The notes under the pieces were generated by a model. That model was not told the origin of the DNA. It did not search any database and saw only the letters and a list, made by a program, of their open reading frames with translations. Source: Macrobrachium rosenbergii (lineage: Eukaryota > Arthropoda > Malacostraca > Decapoda > Palaemonidae). From it: a stretch of 64,000 nt of DNA. The stretch covers positions 41,907,606-41,971,605 of the forward strand of contig NC_089789.1 of assembly GCF_040412425.1 (NCBI RefSeq), in the 5' to 3' direction. Shown here one piece after another: positions 27,347-39,480 of the stretch (position 1 is its first letter; each line of letters opens with the position of its first letter). Position numbers and translations under genes: made by a program.

Positions 27347-30300
27347 GTAAGGTTTTTCGAAGGTTTATCCTCAACATTATCTCTGTACGTGGATAGTGCC
27401 TTCAGGGCACCTCACACGGTGTACTGTAGGCGTTACTTAAGGTTCTTTGCAGCTTCTCTAAGGTCCTAGCTTTAACCCCTTTCATTCTTTTTACCTCTTT
27501 CATTCTTCTCTTTTTCCATCTTCTCTCTCCTAACAAGTTTTTTTTTTAGAGCAACTGTGAGGTTTTACTCCTGTTATGCCTTGAAAACCATGTTACTGTC
27601 AATTCCCGTTTCAGCGCAGAATGACCTCGGGTCCCAGTGCTTGGCCTTTGGCCTAATTTTTATATTCCATTCCATTGATCAGTAGGTGGGTTTTTTCATT
27701 GTAGACTTTTTCTAGGTTTTGAATATCATGTCATCTTATACAAATACAGTACAGATTTGAATTTCATTCAAGGGTTAACATCTTTTCATGCAAGGATTAA
27801 TAGCTCTTCATAGCTCATGTCTGTTGATCTAACTTGGTATTTAGGCATTGTCAGTAGTTTAACTGAGTAAAGGCACAAACATTCTCTTTCATACTTCTTT
27901 CCTTCTCATAATTACTTACAACAGTGAAAAACTTGTTTTGCATAAGCCTTAAAAACACATAAAGTCAAGACTTTAGAGAAACTGTTGAGAAATTAAACAC
28001 AGGAAGCCATTCATTAGTGATGTCTTGTATTTCCAGTTCGTATGCTGATAAAATTTGGAAAGAGATAGAGTACAAGACAATTAGTTTATGCCCCTATAGA
28101 GGAGAAGGTACTTTGAAACAGTTAATGAATCTGTAGAACAATCTGCATTACAAGGGTGTCCATTAGGAAGATACCCCTACCCTTATGGGGGTAGTGCTGT
28201 CAGTGCACCTCATGTGGTGCACTGTAGACATTGCTTAAGGTTCTTTGCAGCATCTCTTTGGCCTCTAGTTTCAACCCCTTTCATTCCTTATACTGTAATT
28301 CCGTTCATATTTTTCTTCCATCTTACTTTCCACCCTCTCTTAACAATTGATTCATAGTGCAACTGCGATTTTCCTGCTGTTATGCCTTTCAGCCTCTTTA
28401 CTGTCAATGTCCGTTTCAGCACTGAAAGACCTCAGGTCCCAGTGCTTGGCCTTTCGCCTAAATTCAATATTCTGTTATCTGTTAGAAAGATAATACCATA
28501 TTAATGTATTATTTGTAAGACCAGAGATAATTTTGAGATGTGTATTTTGTTGAGGATGTATTGACTGGATGGTAGCCTCTTGAAAGCATTTAGAAGTGTT
28601 CTGGATGAAAGTGAAGCATATGTTAAAACAGACTGAAAGAAGAATGACCATTTTGATAATAAACAAGGCATTATTATCTGCACTGACTGAGAAGAAAAGT
28701 AAGAGATAAGAAAAGACTATGTTGTGGAGTATAGGTGAAAAAAGTTTGTGGTGTCAAAAGCTGGAGTGGTTGAAGGAATTGTTAATAGTTTTTGAATTTT
28801 CATAAAAAAAAAAAAACATGATGAAGCTATTGTGATAACTTTTTGTGTAGTATGTAGAGGAAGAACAGATGATATTGTTTGACAAGTAAGAGGGATGACA
28901 AAGATATAACGAAAGATAAGCGTAAGTGAAACATTGGATCATAATAGGAGACTGGAGAATTTAAGTTGGGGAATAGCCGTGGAAGTGATGGGAAGTAGGA
29001 GAAAGACAGTGGCAAGTGCTGAATAGATTCAGTTGCAGAATTGTCAAAAAATAGCATTGATATCCAGTTAGTATCCAATAAGAGTGTGTGTGTGTGTGTA
29101 AGTAATATACATTAATATTGTATAATGAACATACTGTGCATGTAAATGAGGTTGGAATTCTGCTGATGAAATTCATGTTGGTATGTGTTTGTGTATTGGC
29201 TGCAGTGTCATTGGTGTACGGCACTTTACAGCAGTACTCAGCCTGTTGAAACTTTGTAAGTTGGAGTTCATACATGTTTGATAGTAGTACTGTACCTGGT
29301 TAATGAACATTACTCTTTTCCTTCACATACTCCAGTGTTCAAGGAAATAAAAGTGAATGAGGAAATACCATTAAAGATCACATGTGTAGGTACAGGTAGT
29401 CCCTTACATACGAACGAGTTCCGTTCTAGGAGCGTGTTTGTAAGTTCATTTTGTTTGTTGTTAACTTATGTATCCATCATTGTAGTTAGCCTATAGCATG
29501 TATCATTGTACAGGAGTAAACTTTCTGTGAAGACATTTTGTTTATGTACTTAAAAAAAGTTGATAATAAACACAAATCTATAATATTTTCCTGAAAAATA
29601 ATGAAATACTTGAAGTCAAGTTAATACTGTATATATCCTATGTGGAAATTTGCATCTAGTAAAGTTTGTATGTAGAGGAATAATTGATTGTAATTATGGT
29701 CATGATGATTACGAGTGAGCACCAATTACGTTTTGTGGGTTTGAAAATGATAGGGCAGTAAAAGGATTTTTAAAATGATTTTGTAGTATGATTTAGATGT
29801 GAAGCAAAGAATATAGTATTAGTGTGATTGTTTCATTGTGTTCTGGTGTTTCTAAAACTATTTTGACCACTTTTCGTTTTTGTTTTAGTTATTTTTCCTC
29901 TTCTTTCATTTTAGGTGCAAAGATCATTATGGCTTGCCGAGACACAAAAAAGGCTGAAAAGGCTGCGATAGAAATAGAAAGAGAAACTGGAGGTGAGGTG
30001 GTTGTCATGAAGTTAGACTTGGCATCCCTCACTTCTATTAGAACATTTGCAGAAGAACTGAAGACCAAAGAGAAAAGGATTCACATGCTGATCAATAATG
30101 CTGGTAAGTAAACAAAGCAATAGGTTAAATCTTTATAATCAAGCTAGTCATGTTGACAGTTTGGTTCGTAGTAACAAAGCAACAGGTTAAATCTTTATAA
30201 TCAAGCTAGTCATGTTGACAGTTTGGTTCGTAGGAACAAAGCAACAGGTTAAATCTTTATAATCAAGCTAGTCATGTTGACAGTTTGGTTCGTAGTAACA

Positions 30301-33300
30301 AAGCAACAGGTTAAATCTTTATAATCAAGCTAGTCATGTAGACAGTTTGGTTCGTAGTAACAAAGCAATAGGTTAAATCTTTATAATCAAGCTAGTCATG
30401 TTGACAGTTTGGTTCGTAGTAACAAAGCAACAGGTTAAATCTTTATAATCAAGCTAGTCATGTAGACAGTTTGGTTCTTAGTAACAAAGCAATAGGTTAA
30501 ATCTTTATAATCAAGCTAGTCATGTTGACAGTTTGGTTAAGTAGTAACAAAGCAACAGGTTAAATCTTTTATAATCAAAGCTAGTCATGTTGACAGGTTG
30601 GTTCGTAGTAACAAAGCAACAGGTTAAATCTTTATAATCAAGCTAGTCATGTTGACAGTTTGGTTCGTAGTAACAAAGCAACAGGTTAAATCTTTATAAT
30701 CAAGCTAGTCATGTTGACAGTTTGGTTCGTAGTAACAAAGCAATAGGTTAAATCTTTATAATCCAGAAGCTAGTCGTATTTGACAGTTTGGTTCGTAGTA
30801 ACAAAGCAACAGGTGAAATCTTTATAATCGTTTGAAGTCATGTTGACAGGTTTGTTTACGTAGTAACAAAGCAACAGGTTAAATCTTTATAATCAAGCTA
30901 GTCATGTTGACAGTTTGTTCAGTGCTTTCGCAACAGGTTAAATCTTTATAATCAAGCTAGTCATGTTGACAGTTTGGTTTCGTAACAAAGCAATAGGTTA
31001 AATCTTTATAATCAGCCTAGTCATGTTGACAGTTTGGTTAAGTAGTAACAAAGCAACAGGTGAAATCTTTATAATCAAGCTAGTCATGTTGACAGTTTGG
31101 TTCGTAAACAAAGCAACAGGTTAAATCTTTATAATCAAGCTAGTCATGTTGACAGTTTGGTTCGTAGTAACAAAGCAACAGGTTAAATCTTTATAATCAA
31201 GCTAGTCATGTAGACAGTTTGGTTCATAGTAAGTTCACTGCTTAATTATTCCTTCTTAATAGGAAGTATTGGTTATTTTGTTGCTGCTTGATTTTTATGG
31301 TTGGTTAGAGTGTTAGGTTAAGTTTCAGTTGTACTGACAAAGATTTAGCTATAAGACTTTTGATCAAAAAGATCAAAAAGTGCACAAATATCAGAAAAGT
31401 CATGAAGGCAGGCAAGACTTCCAAAACATGCAAGATAAGGTACAAAGTTAAGTATATCTTAGTTTAACCAGACCACTGAGCTGGGTAACAGCTCTCCTAG
31501 GGCTGGCCCGAAGGATTAGACTTATTTTTACGTGGCTTATTGCTATGGGTGATATCCAGAGATTTCCTTGTTTCACTGTATTTGCTTTATCATGAAAACT
31601 GAAGGTAAGTAAACTTGGTATATTATCTTTCCATATAGACTGCATGTGATATGCTGGTCTTGTCCTTCAGAGTTCTTGATAGGCCTTCCTGCCAACCTAC
31701 CCTTATGCTGTAGTTGTTGTTAAAGGTATTTGCAGTATCCTGTTCAGTTCCCAGATACACTGTGTTGTAAAATTCCCATCCAGTGGTTTTGTTAAACTGA
31801 TACAGATATATAATAATACAGTGATAACAATCCAACCACCTTCGCAAGAATCTTAAATCTCCAGAGTGCTCCCCTTGCTAGTCTTAAAAATGTGCTGTTT
31901 TAAGAACAAATTCTGTGTTAAATTAGCCTACGATTCACCATGTGTAAATTGCATAGCACAAGGTAATCTTCTAAATATAAATAACTTACATAGTGACTTG
32001 AGTCAATTAGAGCCAAAGGATAAATAGAAACTACACGGAGAGGGTAACAAAATGAAGGAATTAATTCACTGGAAGAGGCTTTGTGGGGACCAGCAAGTGA
32101 GGGAAAGGGAAGATCAATTATCTTTGCAGACAGTAAATTCGACACCTCTACATGATTATAGTTATAGTAAAGTATTTAAGTAGACCTGTTAATTATAATA
32201 AATTCAGCCAGGCTTGCTAACTACTGTACCACAGCATATTTTAATCTGACCTGGTAATTATTATGAAGTCGGTTTATCAGACTGCCGAGTCACTTTCCCA
32301 CACTGTGGTCTGGCACGAAAGATTTGTTTTTAAATGAGACTTGAAAACTGGAGGAAAACATTGGTACAGATGTTGGACATGTGAGTAGAGAGAGACCAGA
32401 AGGAACGGATGAAAAGTAAAAGGTAGAAATTAATGCTGTTGGGGATTGATGCATTTCTGTAAAGAACCTTTAACTTTGTTGGCAATGCACCATTCAAAGC
32501 ACAGTGCCAGGGTAGCCTCATGTGGTATCTATATGCAAAGTATACAGTGGATAAAAACTCCCAAAGCTTTGTGAAAATTACTACTTTTGAAGGAAGTGGT
32601 GGGCTTTTTGTCAAGAACTCAGTTCACTTTTAACTCCATCAGGGGAAAATCTGACAGAAAATGTTAGTGATGATGAGTTAGTGTGGTAGGTAATTGTTAA
32701 TGATATTATTACGATGGTTAATTATGTTGTTAATGTACTTCAAAAGACCACAAAATTATTTTCAGGCATAATGATGTGCCCATTCATGAAGACAGAAGAC
32801 GGGTTTGAAATGCAGATGGGAACCAACCATTTTGGCCATTTTCTTCTGACCAACCTCCTTCTTCCCTTGTTGACTCATTCAGAACCAGCTCGCATTATCA
32901 CTCTCAGTTCTCTTGCGCACCTTAGTAAGTACTGTAGTCTTCATTTATTTTTTATTTGTAAAAATGCTAGTCCTTCCATTTCATGTAAACCTAAAAATAC
33001 TAGGGAATGTCATGGTTTTTGACATGTATCTTGAAGTTTGTACAGTTCAATTATATAAAATGGCTAGAACATGACATATGTATTTGGTAAAATAATATTT
33101 TATTTCTGGGAACAGTGTAAGCAATTTACTATTTAGAATTTTATTGTGTGTTCATAATTACCTGAAATTTGTAAGCCACTGATGTTTGTAAGTATAAAAG
33201 TACCGGGTATATTATTGTGAAAATATTGTCTATTAGGAAGGTAGGTGCGTTACTGGCATCTTCACACCAGCAGATCTTGTTTGCTGTAGTTTATAAGAAA

Positions 33301-36300
33301 ATTTACACTATCGCTGCTTTATATAGTCATTAGGAATTTTTGTTTTGTTATGAATTTTGCCTTTCTTGTTTCTAATGAATTTTACCTTTCTTGTTTCTAT
33401 TTTATTGGTTAATACTTTATTTTTGAAAGCTGTCCATAAAAAAATGGGAAATATAGCACAAGACCAGAACTAGAGCCTTTAAAAATATGAGAGTGGTAAA
33501 GGTGTGAATTCATGCTTATTTTGTAAATCCTCTTCTGCTTCCATCCAGGTCTCACTTTCAATCTGAAAATGGATGACCAATAGGTAAAATTTATTTTACA
33601 TAATTCTGGCATATTTTGTAGTCATTTAAAAATGTAGGTTCAACCAAACTATGACTTATTAGAAATCAGAGAATTATCTCATGGAGCTTAGGCTGCCAAG
33701 AGATCAACACTTTATCAAGAAACTGAGCTATCATTTAAAGACTTTGGAAGTCAACTGCATTGAGCAGCATCTAACTAGCATGGGAATTTACACTTGTGCT
33801 TTTAAATTGCCCTCAAATGTACTATTACCAGTATATCATTTTTATTACCAGTTGAAAGGCCAGAATCCTCATGGTGAATTGATAACTACAGTACAGTATG
33901 TGAATTGCCGTAGAAATACAAGTGGCTTTCCCACAGAAAGGTTATTTGACTAAATGTTCGCATTAAAGATCTTTAGTCATTTTGATTGTATCTGTGGCTT
34001 TTGCAGGTGGAGTCATACCCTTTGATGACATGAATTATGAAAAGGGCTATGATAGAATTCAGGCTTATGGAAACAGTAAGGTTGCAAATGTTCTCTTCAC
34101 TCGACATCTTGCCAAAAAAGTGAAAGGTAAGTTGTTTTTCCTGGTCATGAATGTTTACAATTGGTAGTATGTTTTCCATGTTATAAAGTTTTTTATGATG
34201 GTTTGCCGGATGCCTTTTCAGTCAGTTTATTCTTGCTTTGTGGTCCTAACAAGTTTTATTATTTCTTATGCTCTATCTTTAGTCTGATAACAGATGTCCA
34301 GTGTCTGTTAAGAAAATTTATACAGAACACATAGTGGAGATTTTCATTAAAATTCTTGGTTGGATGAGTTGGGAAGGGTATCAGCTGGGATTAGAATTCT
34401 TGTTCATAGTTGATGTTGGAGACTTCTGTAAAAGTCAATCGTCCAGTGTTGGGACAATAGGAATATAAATATGATCAAGAAAATAAAAGAGTTTGTATGT
34501 TGTACATACAGTTATTAAGTGGTGTCATAAGACAAGAGCTCACTCATTGGGTGAAAACTAATAAACCAGTGAGCTAAAAGGTTCAAAAATCAAAGTAATG
34601 GATGAAGTATTGAAATAGCTTTCCAGACGTTTGCCCAGGCTGGCTAAAAATGATTATTAAATCCCAGATTTAAACCTACTGTATCGGGAGTGCCTTCCTT
34701 CACCTTACCATTTGGTATGCAAAAAATGTTCATTTGTCTGACCATACATCTAGTGACCTTGTATAAGAAAGGGCCAAGACTGATTCAAAATCCTGTTGTC
34801 TCTTACATTAATACAGGTAGAATAAGATATTTGCAGTGTATTTATGGGATATTAACAGGGTCCAGACATTTTACTATTTACCTGAATAAAAGTGAAATGA
34901 GTTGTTGAAATGTGTGTTTGGAGTTTTGTAAGAATGTGATTATTTTCTTAATCTTCCAGGTACCAATATCAAAGTTTTCTCTGTCCATCCGGGGGCTGTC
35001 CAGAGTGAACTTGCACGCCATATTGGGGGAGACATCATGAAGTACCTCATGCCCTTTTTTGTCAAGAAGACTGCAGAAGGCATGCAAACAACTCTTTATT
35101 GTGCCTTAGAGGCAGATCAAGATGATGAGCATTATTATTTCAGGTAAGTTTTTTTCATAGTCTGTAATTATTTGTTTTCAAGCTATGTATTATTAGGGTA
35201 ACCTAAATTGTTTCAGAGTGTGTGGTATTATGTTCACAGTGCCACATGCTATTTCTTTTAGGATATTATCCAATTTCATGAGAACACTTGAGGGATCACT
35301 CAAAAAGAGAAATACGGTAATCAGGTACTTATATTGAGTGCTGCCAGTCTCCAGGAATGAAACTTATTAAGGACAAACAATTACTATATCTTCAGATTTC
35401 CTGGAGAATCTAACACCACCAAAAATTTTAAGAGTTTTTATTATGCTGCTGATACTGAGACACCATATTAGCAGAATAGTCTTTGGATTGTTGCTTTCAC
35501 ACTAAGACTGATATCAGGGCTACACACCAGGAATTTATATTTTGTAAGGGGACTTCTAATTCCAAAGTCTAGAGTTCATTGATTTTCTTTGTAATACTTA
35601 TTTTGGAAATCAGGTTTTCCATATCTAGTTTGAGTGTGGTAAATAGCAAACCATTATACTGTATTGACTTCCAACTTAATTTTGCAGATGGCTAGGTCGG
35701 ATTTCAAAATCCACAGTGATAATGTGAATATGTACAGGTCAAAAATTCTTTCCTTTGTGGAGATTAGTCTGTAGAGTAACTTTTATTGAGATTTGTTTAG
35801 GCAATATCTTTTGTATTTATTTATAAAATAACTTTTAAGGAAATTTTCTATATAATTACTTTTGAGATTATGCAGTTAACGAGGCAAAATTAATTGAAAT
35901 GCAGTATGTACAGAGTCCTCCCAGCTTGCCATTGTTAAGCATGCTGCTTTGTAATTTTGGTTAAAAGCAGAAACAGAGCCAAGTATCCAAACACATCTAC
36001 AGAATCTAGAATAACTGTAGCAGGTTACCTGGTGCTTAAGACTCACATGTTGCATTTCTCACGTTAGATAAACTATTCAGTTTTCTTCAAGAGAAATAAA
36101 CACTCAGGTACACACTAGAATCAAGTTCTGTTTGGTAGCCTTCCGTAATACAATATACAAAAAGAAATAAACTTAGGTATTGTGAATACCCACTTAGCCC
36201 TCTTCATGAGAAATATACTCAAGTGTATACTAGCATCAAGCTATATGTGGTGTTCTGCTTTAATGTGGAAAAAAAATAAAGGTAGGTGTTATATGAAGTA

Positions 36301-37852
36301 GCCAAGCAATAAAATACAGTAATAGTGATTTTTAAATAAGAGATTGAGCTGAAACATTACAATAGCTGAGAAACATGATTCTGTGAGCAGTCACAGTATA
36401 AGGGAATTGTGCATCAAGGCAAACTGTTACTCAGACAAATGATAAAACTGAAAAACTTGATGTAGGAAAAGTAATTTAGCCGTAGGAATAGGTGCTAGAA
36501 GAACAAGAGATTTCTTCTCCGATGAAGATAGTCCTGAAGAATTGGTCGTGTTGGAATGTAGCCTGTTACCAATAGCCAGTTTTGGTGGCAGTATCATTTC
36601 AGACAGGTGGAAACTGGTTGCCTGGCTGACCACTCTCTGGATGGTCTTTTGCTCAGACTTGTGGTATGATTAGAGAATTTATGGCTGGTGTTTTTCCCAG
36701 GGTTCAGCAGAGCAAGTGCCAGCACAATCTTTATATATTTTTCATTAAAAACTGAATGTGCACTTTGTGCATTTCAATGGTAAAATTTGTTTGGTTATAA
36801 AAATTGACTTAATTTTTAAATCATTTATTTTGCTAATTTTCTTCATATTTTTCCTCGTGAAGTATATGTAATAAATACTTCACCATACAATAAAAGAATG
36901 AGGAAGGAAGGTGGAATGTAATTTCGATAGAAATGTTAGTCCCTTTTCGTGAAAGAGAAAAGTTACATTAATGAGGGAAAACAAAAGCAGTGGCAGAACA
37001 ATTGTAATTATCATTTTAATTATACTCTCATTATGCATAAACATTAACAGTTACATCAGAGGTTTGGCATTATGAGCAAATTTTGTAAACCTAAATTTTG
37101 CATGTCTACTTCTTATATGATTTATACATAAGCAGTAGTTTGTGTAGTTTTTCTTAGTAACATGTGAAATCTCTTTATCATTGCAGTATTGTCAACATAG
37201 GTCATGTAGGGTTTCAAGGGGTTTATTGTTTGTAGATGATACTACAGGTTCTTAGTGGGATTTCTTAGGTGCTATCTGCATTCTTCCTTTGGTCTCTCCC
37301 CACCTGTCAGTTATACTGTACTCCTTAACTTCACCGCGTTTCATTTTTCACCTCATTCTCAGGTGGAACATTTTAATGTAAGACAGTGATGTTCAGATGT
37401 TTTTAATATTTAATGGTTTTGTTACTGTTGTTTTGTCATCCTGCATCTTGATTAGCAATATGTGACCATAATGCAACAGTCATTACTTTATTACAAAGAT
37501 TACTTAATTACAAAAATTAAAGATAATTTTTCCATTTTAATTTGTTGACAGTTTAAACGAATAAGGACAGAAAATTGAAAGAAAAATGTGACTTTTCAGG
37601 TATGCAGTTACACACATGAAAGTAGACACTTCTCAAGTATTGTATACATTTACACATTTAAGTAGATTGTATACATTTACAAATTAAAGTACTGCAGATA
37701 CAGAACAATCATCAACACACTTTTTGCTCTCTTAACCTTTATCAAATTGCAGTGACTGCGTAGTTGGTTATACATCATCTTACGCCAGAAGCGATGAAAC
37801 AGCCAAGAAGTTATGGGATCTTTCAGAGAAGATGGTGGGACTGAGCAGTTAA
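27193..37852 (+). CDS. Retinol dehydrogenase-like short-chain dehydrogenase (RDH11/12/13/14 type), six exons
   Basis: Predicted NADP(H)-dependent oxidoreductase of the classical SDR superfamily, probably membrane anchored and acting on retinoid, steroid or other lipid aldehydes. Exons: 27193-27346, 29915-30103, 32766-32924, 34007-34126, 34960-35143, 37753-37852; all GT-AG with consistent phases, 301 aa. A hydrophobic N-terminus (residues 5-18) precedes the Rossmann fold. Cofactor glycines are in T34-G-C-N-V-G-I-G41, then ACRD at 58-61, NNAG at 112-115, Asn in [11 protein letters not shown] (135), Ser in TLSSLAH (162/163), the catalytic pair Tyr188 and Lys192 (YGNSK), and VHPGAV after that. 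Length agrees with the 300-330 aa of the RDH group. The Cys in the cofactor loop replaces the usual Ala. Exact subtype and substrate cannot be fixed from sequence alone. The start chosen is the first ATG in frame in the first recognisable exon. Confidence 0.9.
27394..27673 (+). mobile_element. SINE-like repeat, copy 1 (dehydrogenase intron 1)
   Basis: It begins CCTTCAGGGCACCTCAC and ends with the diagnostic CCCAGTGCTTGGCCTTTGGC followed by CTAATTTTTATATTCC. It shares about 80% identity with the copy at 28187-28475 in the same orientation. Confidence 0.8.
28187..28475 (+). mobile_element. SINE-like repeat, copy 2 (dehydrogenase intron 1)
   Basis: Contains CAGTGCACCTCATGTGGTGC, GGTTCTTTGCAGCATCTC, and CCCAGTGCTTGGCCTTTCGC in the same order as copy 1. 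Non-coding. Confidence 0.8.
29915..30103 (+). CDS. Retinol dehydrogenase-like exon 2
   Basis: 189 nt, acceptor TTTTAG, donor GTAAGT. It encodes [17 protein letters not shown], the [13 protein letters not shown] strand and helix, and the NNAG motif. A 62-bp tandem array begins seven bases into the next intron. Confidence 0.92.
30111..31232. repeat. 62-bp minisatellite, 18 copies, in dehydrogenase intron 2
   Basis: Units read AACAAAGCAACAGGTTAAAT, CTTTATAATCAAGCTAGTCA, TGTTGACAGTTTGGTTCGTA GT. I count 18 occurrences of AGGTTAAATC or AGGTGAAATC. Copies are very similar, with small variants (CAACAGG or CAATAGG, TGTTGACA or TGTAGACA) that recur in alternate units. The array starts seven bases after the splice donor of exon 2. 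Confidence 0.97.
31452..31640. repeat. Probable dispersed repeat
   Basis: AACCAGACCACTGAGCTGGG, AACAGCTCTCCTAGGGCTGG and CCCGAAGGATTAGACTTATT look like a dispersed repeat that I associate with decapod genomes. There is no second copy in this window, so the call rests on recall. Confidence 0.35.
32766..32924 (+). CDS. Retinol dehydrogenase-like exon 3
   Basis: 159 nt, acceptor TTTCAG, donor GTAAGT. It encodes [34 protein letters not shown] and the [11 protein letters not shown] strand with the catalytic serine. Confidence 0.93.
34007..34126 (+). CDS. Retinol dehydrogenase-like exon 4 (catalytic YxxxK)
   Basis: 120 nt, acceptor TTGCAG, donor GTAAGT. It encodes [20 protein letters not shown] followed by the catalytic YGNSK and [15 protein letters not shown]. 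Confidence 0.93.
34960..35143 (+). CDS. Retinol dehydrogenase-like exon 5
   Basis: 184 nt, acceptor TTCCAG, donor GTAAGT. It encodes [20 protein letters not shown], then [19 protein letters not shown]. This is the substrate-loop and C-terminal helix region of the fold. Confidence 0.92.
37753..37852 (+). CDS. Retinol dehydrogenase-like exon 6 and stop
   Basis: 100 nt, acceptor TTGCAG, TAA at 37850-37852. It encodes [32 protein letters not shown]. The C-terminal helix ([13 protein letters not shown]) is typical of RDH11-14. Confidence 0.9.
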
Positions 37853-38621
37853 TGTATGTGACACTTCTTACATAGTTTTAGAATGGTTTTAAATTTACCG
37901 TCTTTCACACAGGGGTGTCGTATTGAAGGTGTGTATGTGTGTGTATGTTAACGTTTCTCTGGAATGGAAACAATGGCCTTACTAATGACTAAGAAAGTAT
38001 GTGGGATAATTCTTTACCTGTAAACCATTACTTTTGGTCATTCCCGTACAACCCAAGTTTCGAAGAATGTCTCCAGGACTAAAATTTCTTTGCAGAACCC
38101 CTTTTGCTAAGCAGCACTGCTTTCTGCCATTTATTTTACACCCACATGACTTTTGTCTTGTTTCAAATTGGTGTCTGATGCCACGTTTTGTTTTTAGTTA
38201 TTTAAAAACTAACTCCTTAAGCATGCCATATTTAAACTTGGTCTCATTAAAATGCATAATAATAATAATTTGGGATAATCATATGGTCATACAATGGTGG
38301 CAATATACATTTTCTTCAGGCAAGCACAAACTGTGCGCTAGAGATGAATGACCTGATGTAGTGGCAGTTTTAGTGGTCATTTTGTTGTTGTGTAACTATA
38401 CATATAAATGTACTGCATTTAGTATCTACGCATTAAATTTGGATTTTAAGTTTATAAAGGTGCCTCAATTTTGCCATGTTTGTTTCTTATTGTTGCTTTC
38501 ATATTGAAGCCCTTGGGCTTTCAGCATCCTGCTCTCTAACTTTTGACTGGTCTGGTGAAAATAATACATTCCACATTTGAAGTAGATGAATTCTAATGCC
38601 AGGGATTTTTCAGTAGTACTG

Positions 38622-38627
38622 AATAAA
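38622..38627 (+). terminator. Candidate poly(A) signal of the retinol dehydrogenase-like gene
   Basis: AATAAA lies about 770 bases after the stop codon. It is one of several possible signals; ATTAAA at about 38432 is an alternative. There is no transcript evidence. Confidence 0.3.
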
Positions 38628-38955
38628 AGTTACCTAAGTGTTGCAGTTTATGAAATAATTATATGATGAGCACAAAATTAAATATCTTTTTAAATACAAA
38701 TATTTTTCAATTTACGTGTGACTAGTGATATTTTATCAGAATAGCCGTACCTTTAAGAGAAATTGTATTGATGTTATTAAATGAAGTTATTTTAGTGCTG
38801 AGTTTTCTTATCAACTTGTATTTTATGATAAGCAAGAAAATGTATATATGTAACTCAGCCATTGTAATGAAAAAATATTTTAATGGAGTCTTGAGAAATT
38901 ATGGCACCATCAGCTGCTCATGAGGAATTGTTTTCAAGAGGCTTCGACCAATAAT

Positions 38956-39075
38956 GCACATTACTTAAGGTGATATTAACTTGGCTGCTGGCACCAAACT
39001 GGGTAATGTGTGCATCTGCTGCCCTCAATAGATGTGGCATTACTTAAGGTAATATTAACCTGGCTGCTGGCGCAC
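38956..39075. repeat. 75-bp duplication
   Basis: CATTACTTAAGGTGATATTAA followed by TGGCTGCTGGC is repeated as CATTACTTAAGGTAATATTAA CCTGGCTGCTGGC about 75 bp later; the space between is less similar. Confidence 0.7.
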
Positions 39076-39204
39076 AACTAGATGTAGCGACTTCTCAACC
39101 CCCATCTGACAACTCAGACACTGAGTCTTCTCTCACTCACCAGTAAAAGTCACTGTAGTTGCATTGCCTAAAGTACACTGCAAGATAGGGCAGAAACAAA
39201 GCAT

Positions 39205-39480
39205 ATATAAGCTGGTCCCTAAGCCTGGATAAATGAAGAGGGTTAAGAGTAGGGTCAGTGTCCCTGGCTTGAGAGAAAAAACCCATTGGTGTGTGCTAGT
39301 AGCAATTCAACAGCTGCCTTCTACCTTGATAGGCAACTTCAGATACTTACGGTCATAAAACCTCCAACTTCAGGAATTCTGAATGCCTATCAGAAAGTCA
39401 TCATGGGTACAAGTAAAAGAATTAGGATATACGAAGTATGGAATGGTTTAAGAAATAGGTCGGATGTAAATCCACCCTGA
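39205..39480 (+). mobile_element. LINE 5' region fragment (possible)
   Basis: CCTAAGCCTGGATAAATGAAG AGGGTTAAGAGTAGGGTCAG resembles the CCCAAGCCTGGGTAAATGGTG segment at about 46220, which begins the LINE there. The downstream 64-codon open frame has no domain. Confidence 0.4.

Larger units (their letters stand above)
27347..37752 (+). other. Introns of the retinol dehydrogenase-like gene, content
   Basis: Intron 1 (2.6 kb) holds two copies of a SINE-like repeat. Intron 2 (2.7 kb) begins with an 18-copy minisatellite and holds a dispersed repeat at about 31450-31640. Intron 3 (1.1 kb), intron 4 (0.8 kb) and intron 5 (2.6 kb) are AT-rich and I recognise nothing in them. Confidence 0.6.

Noticed and set aside
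30111..31232. Regular repeats resembling a CRISPR array
   Set aside because: The 62-bp units are contiguous with no unique spacers, and the array lies in a eukaryotic intron; it is a minisatellite.
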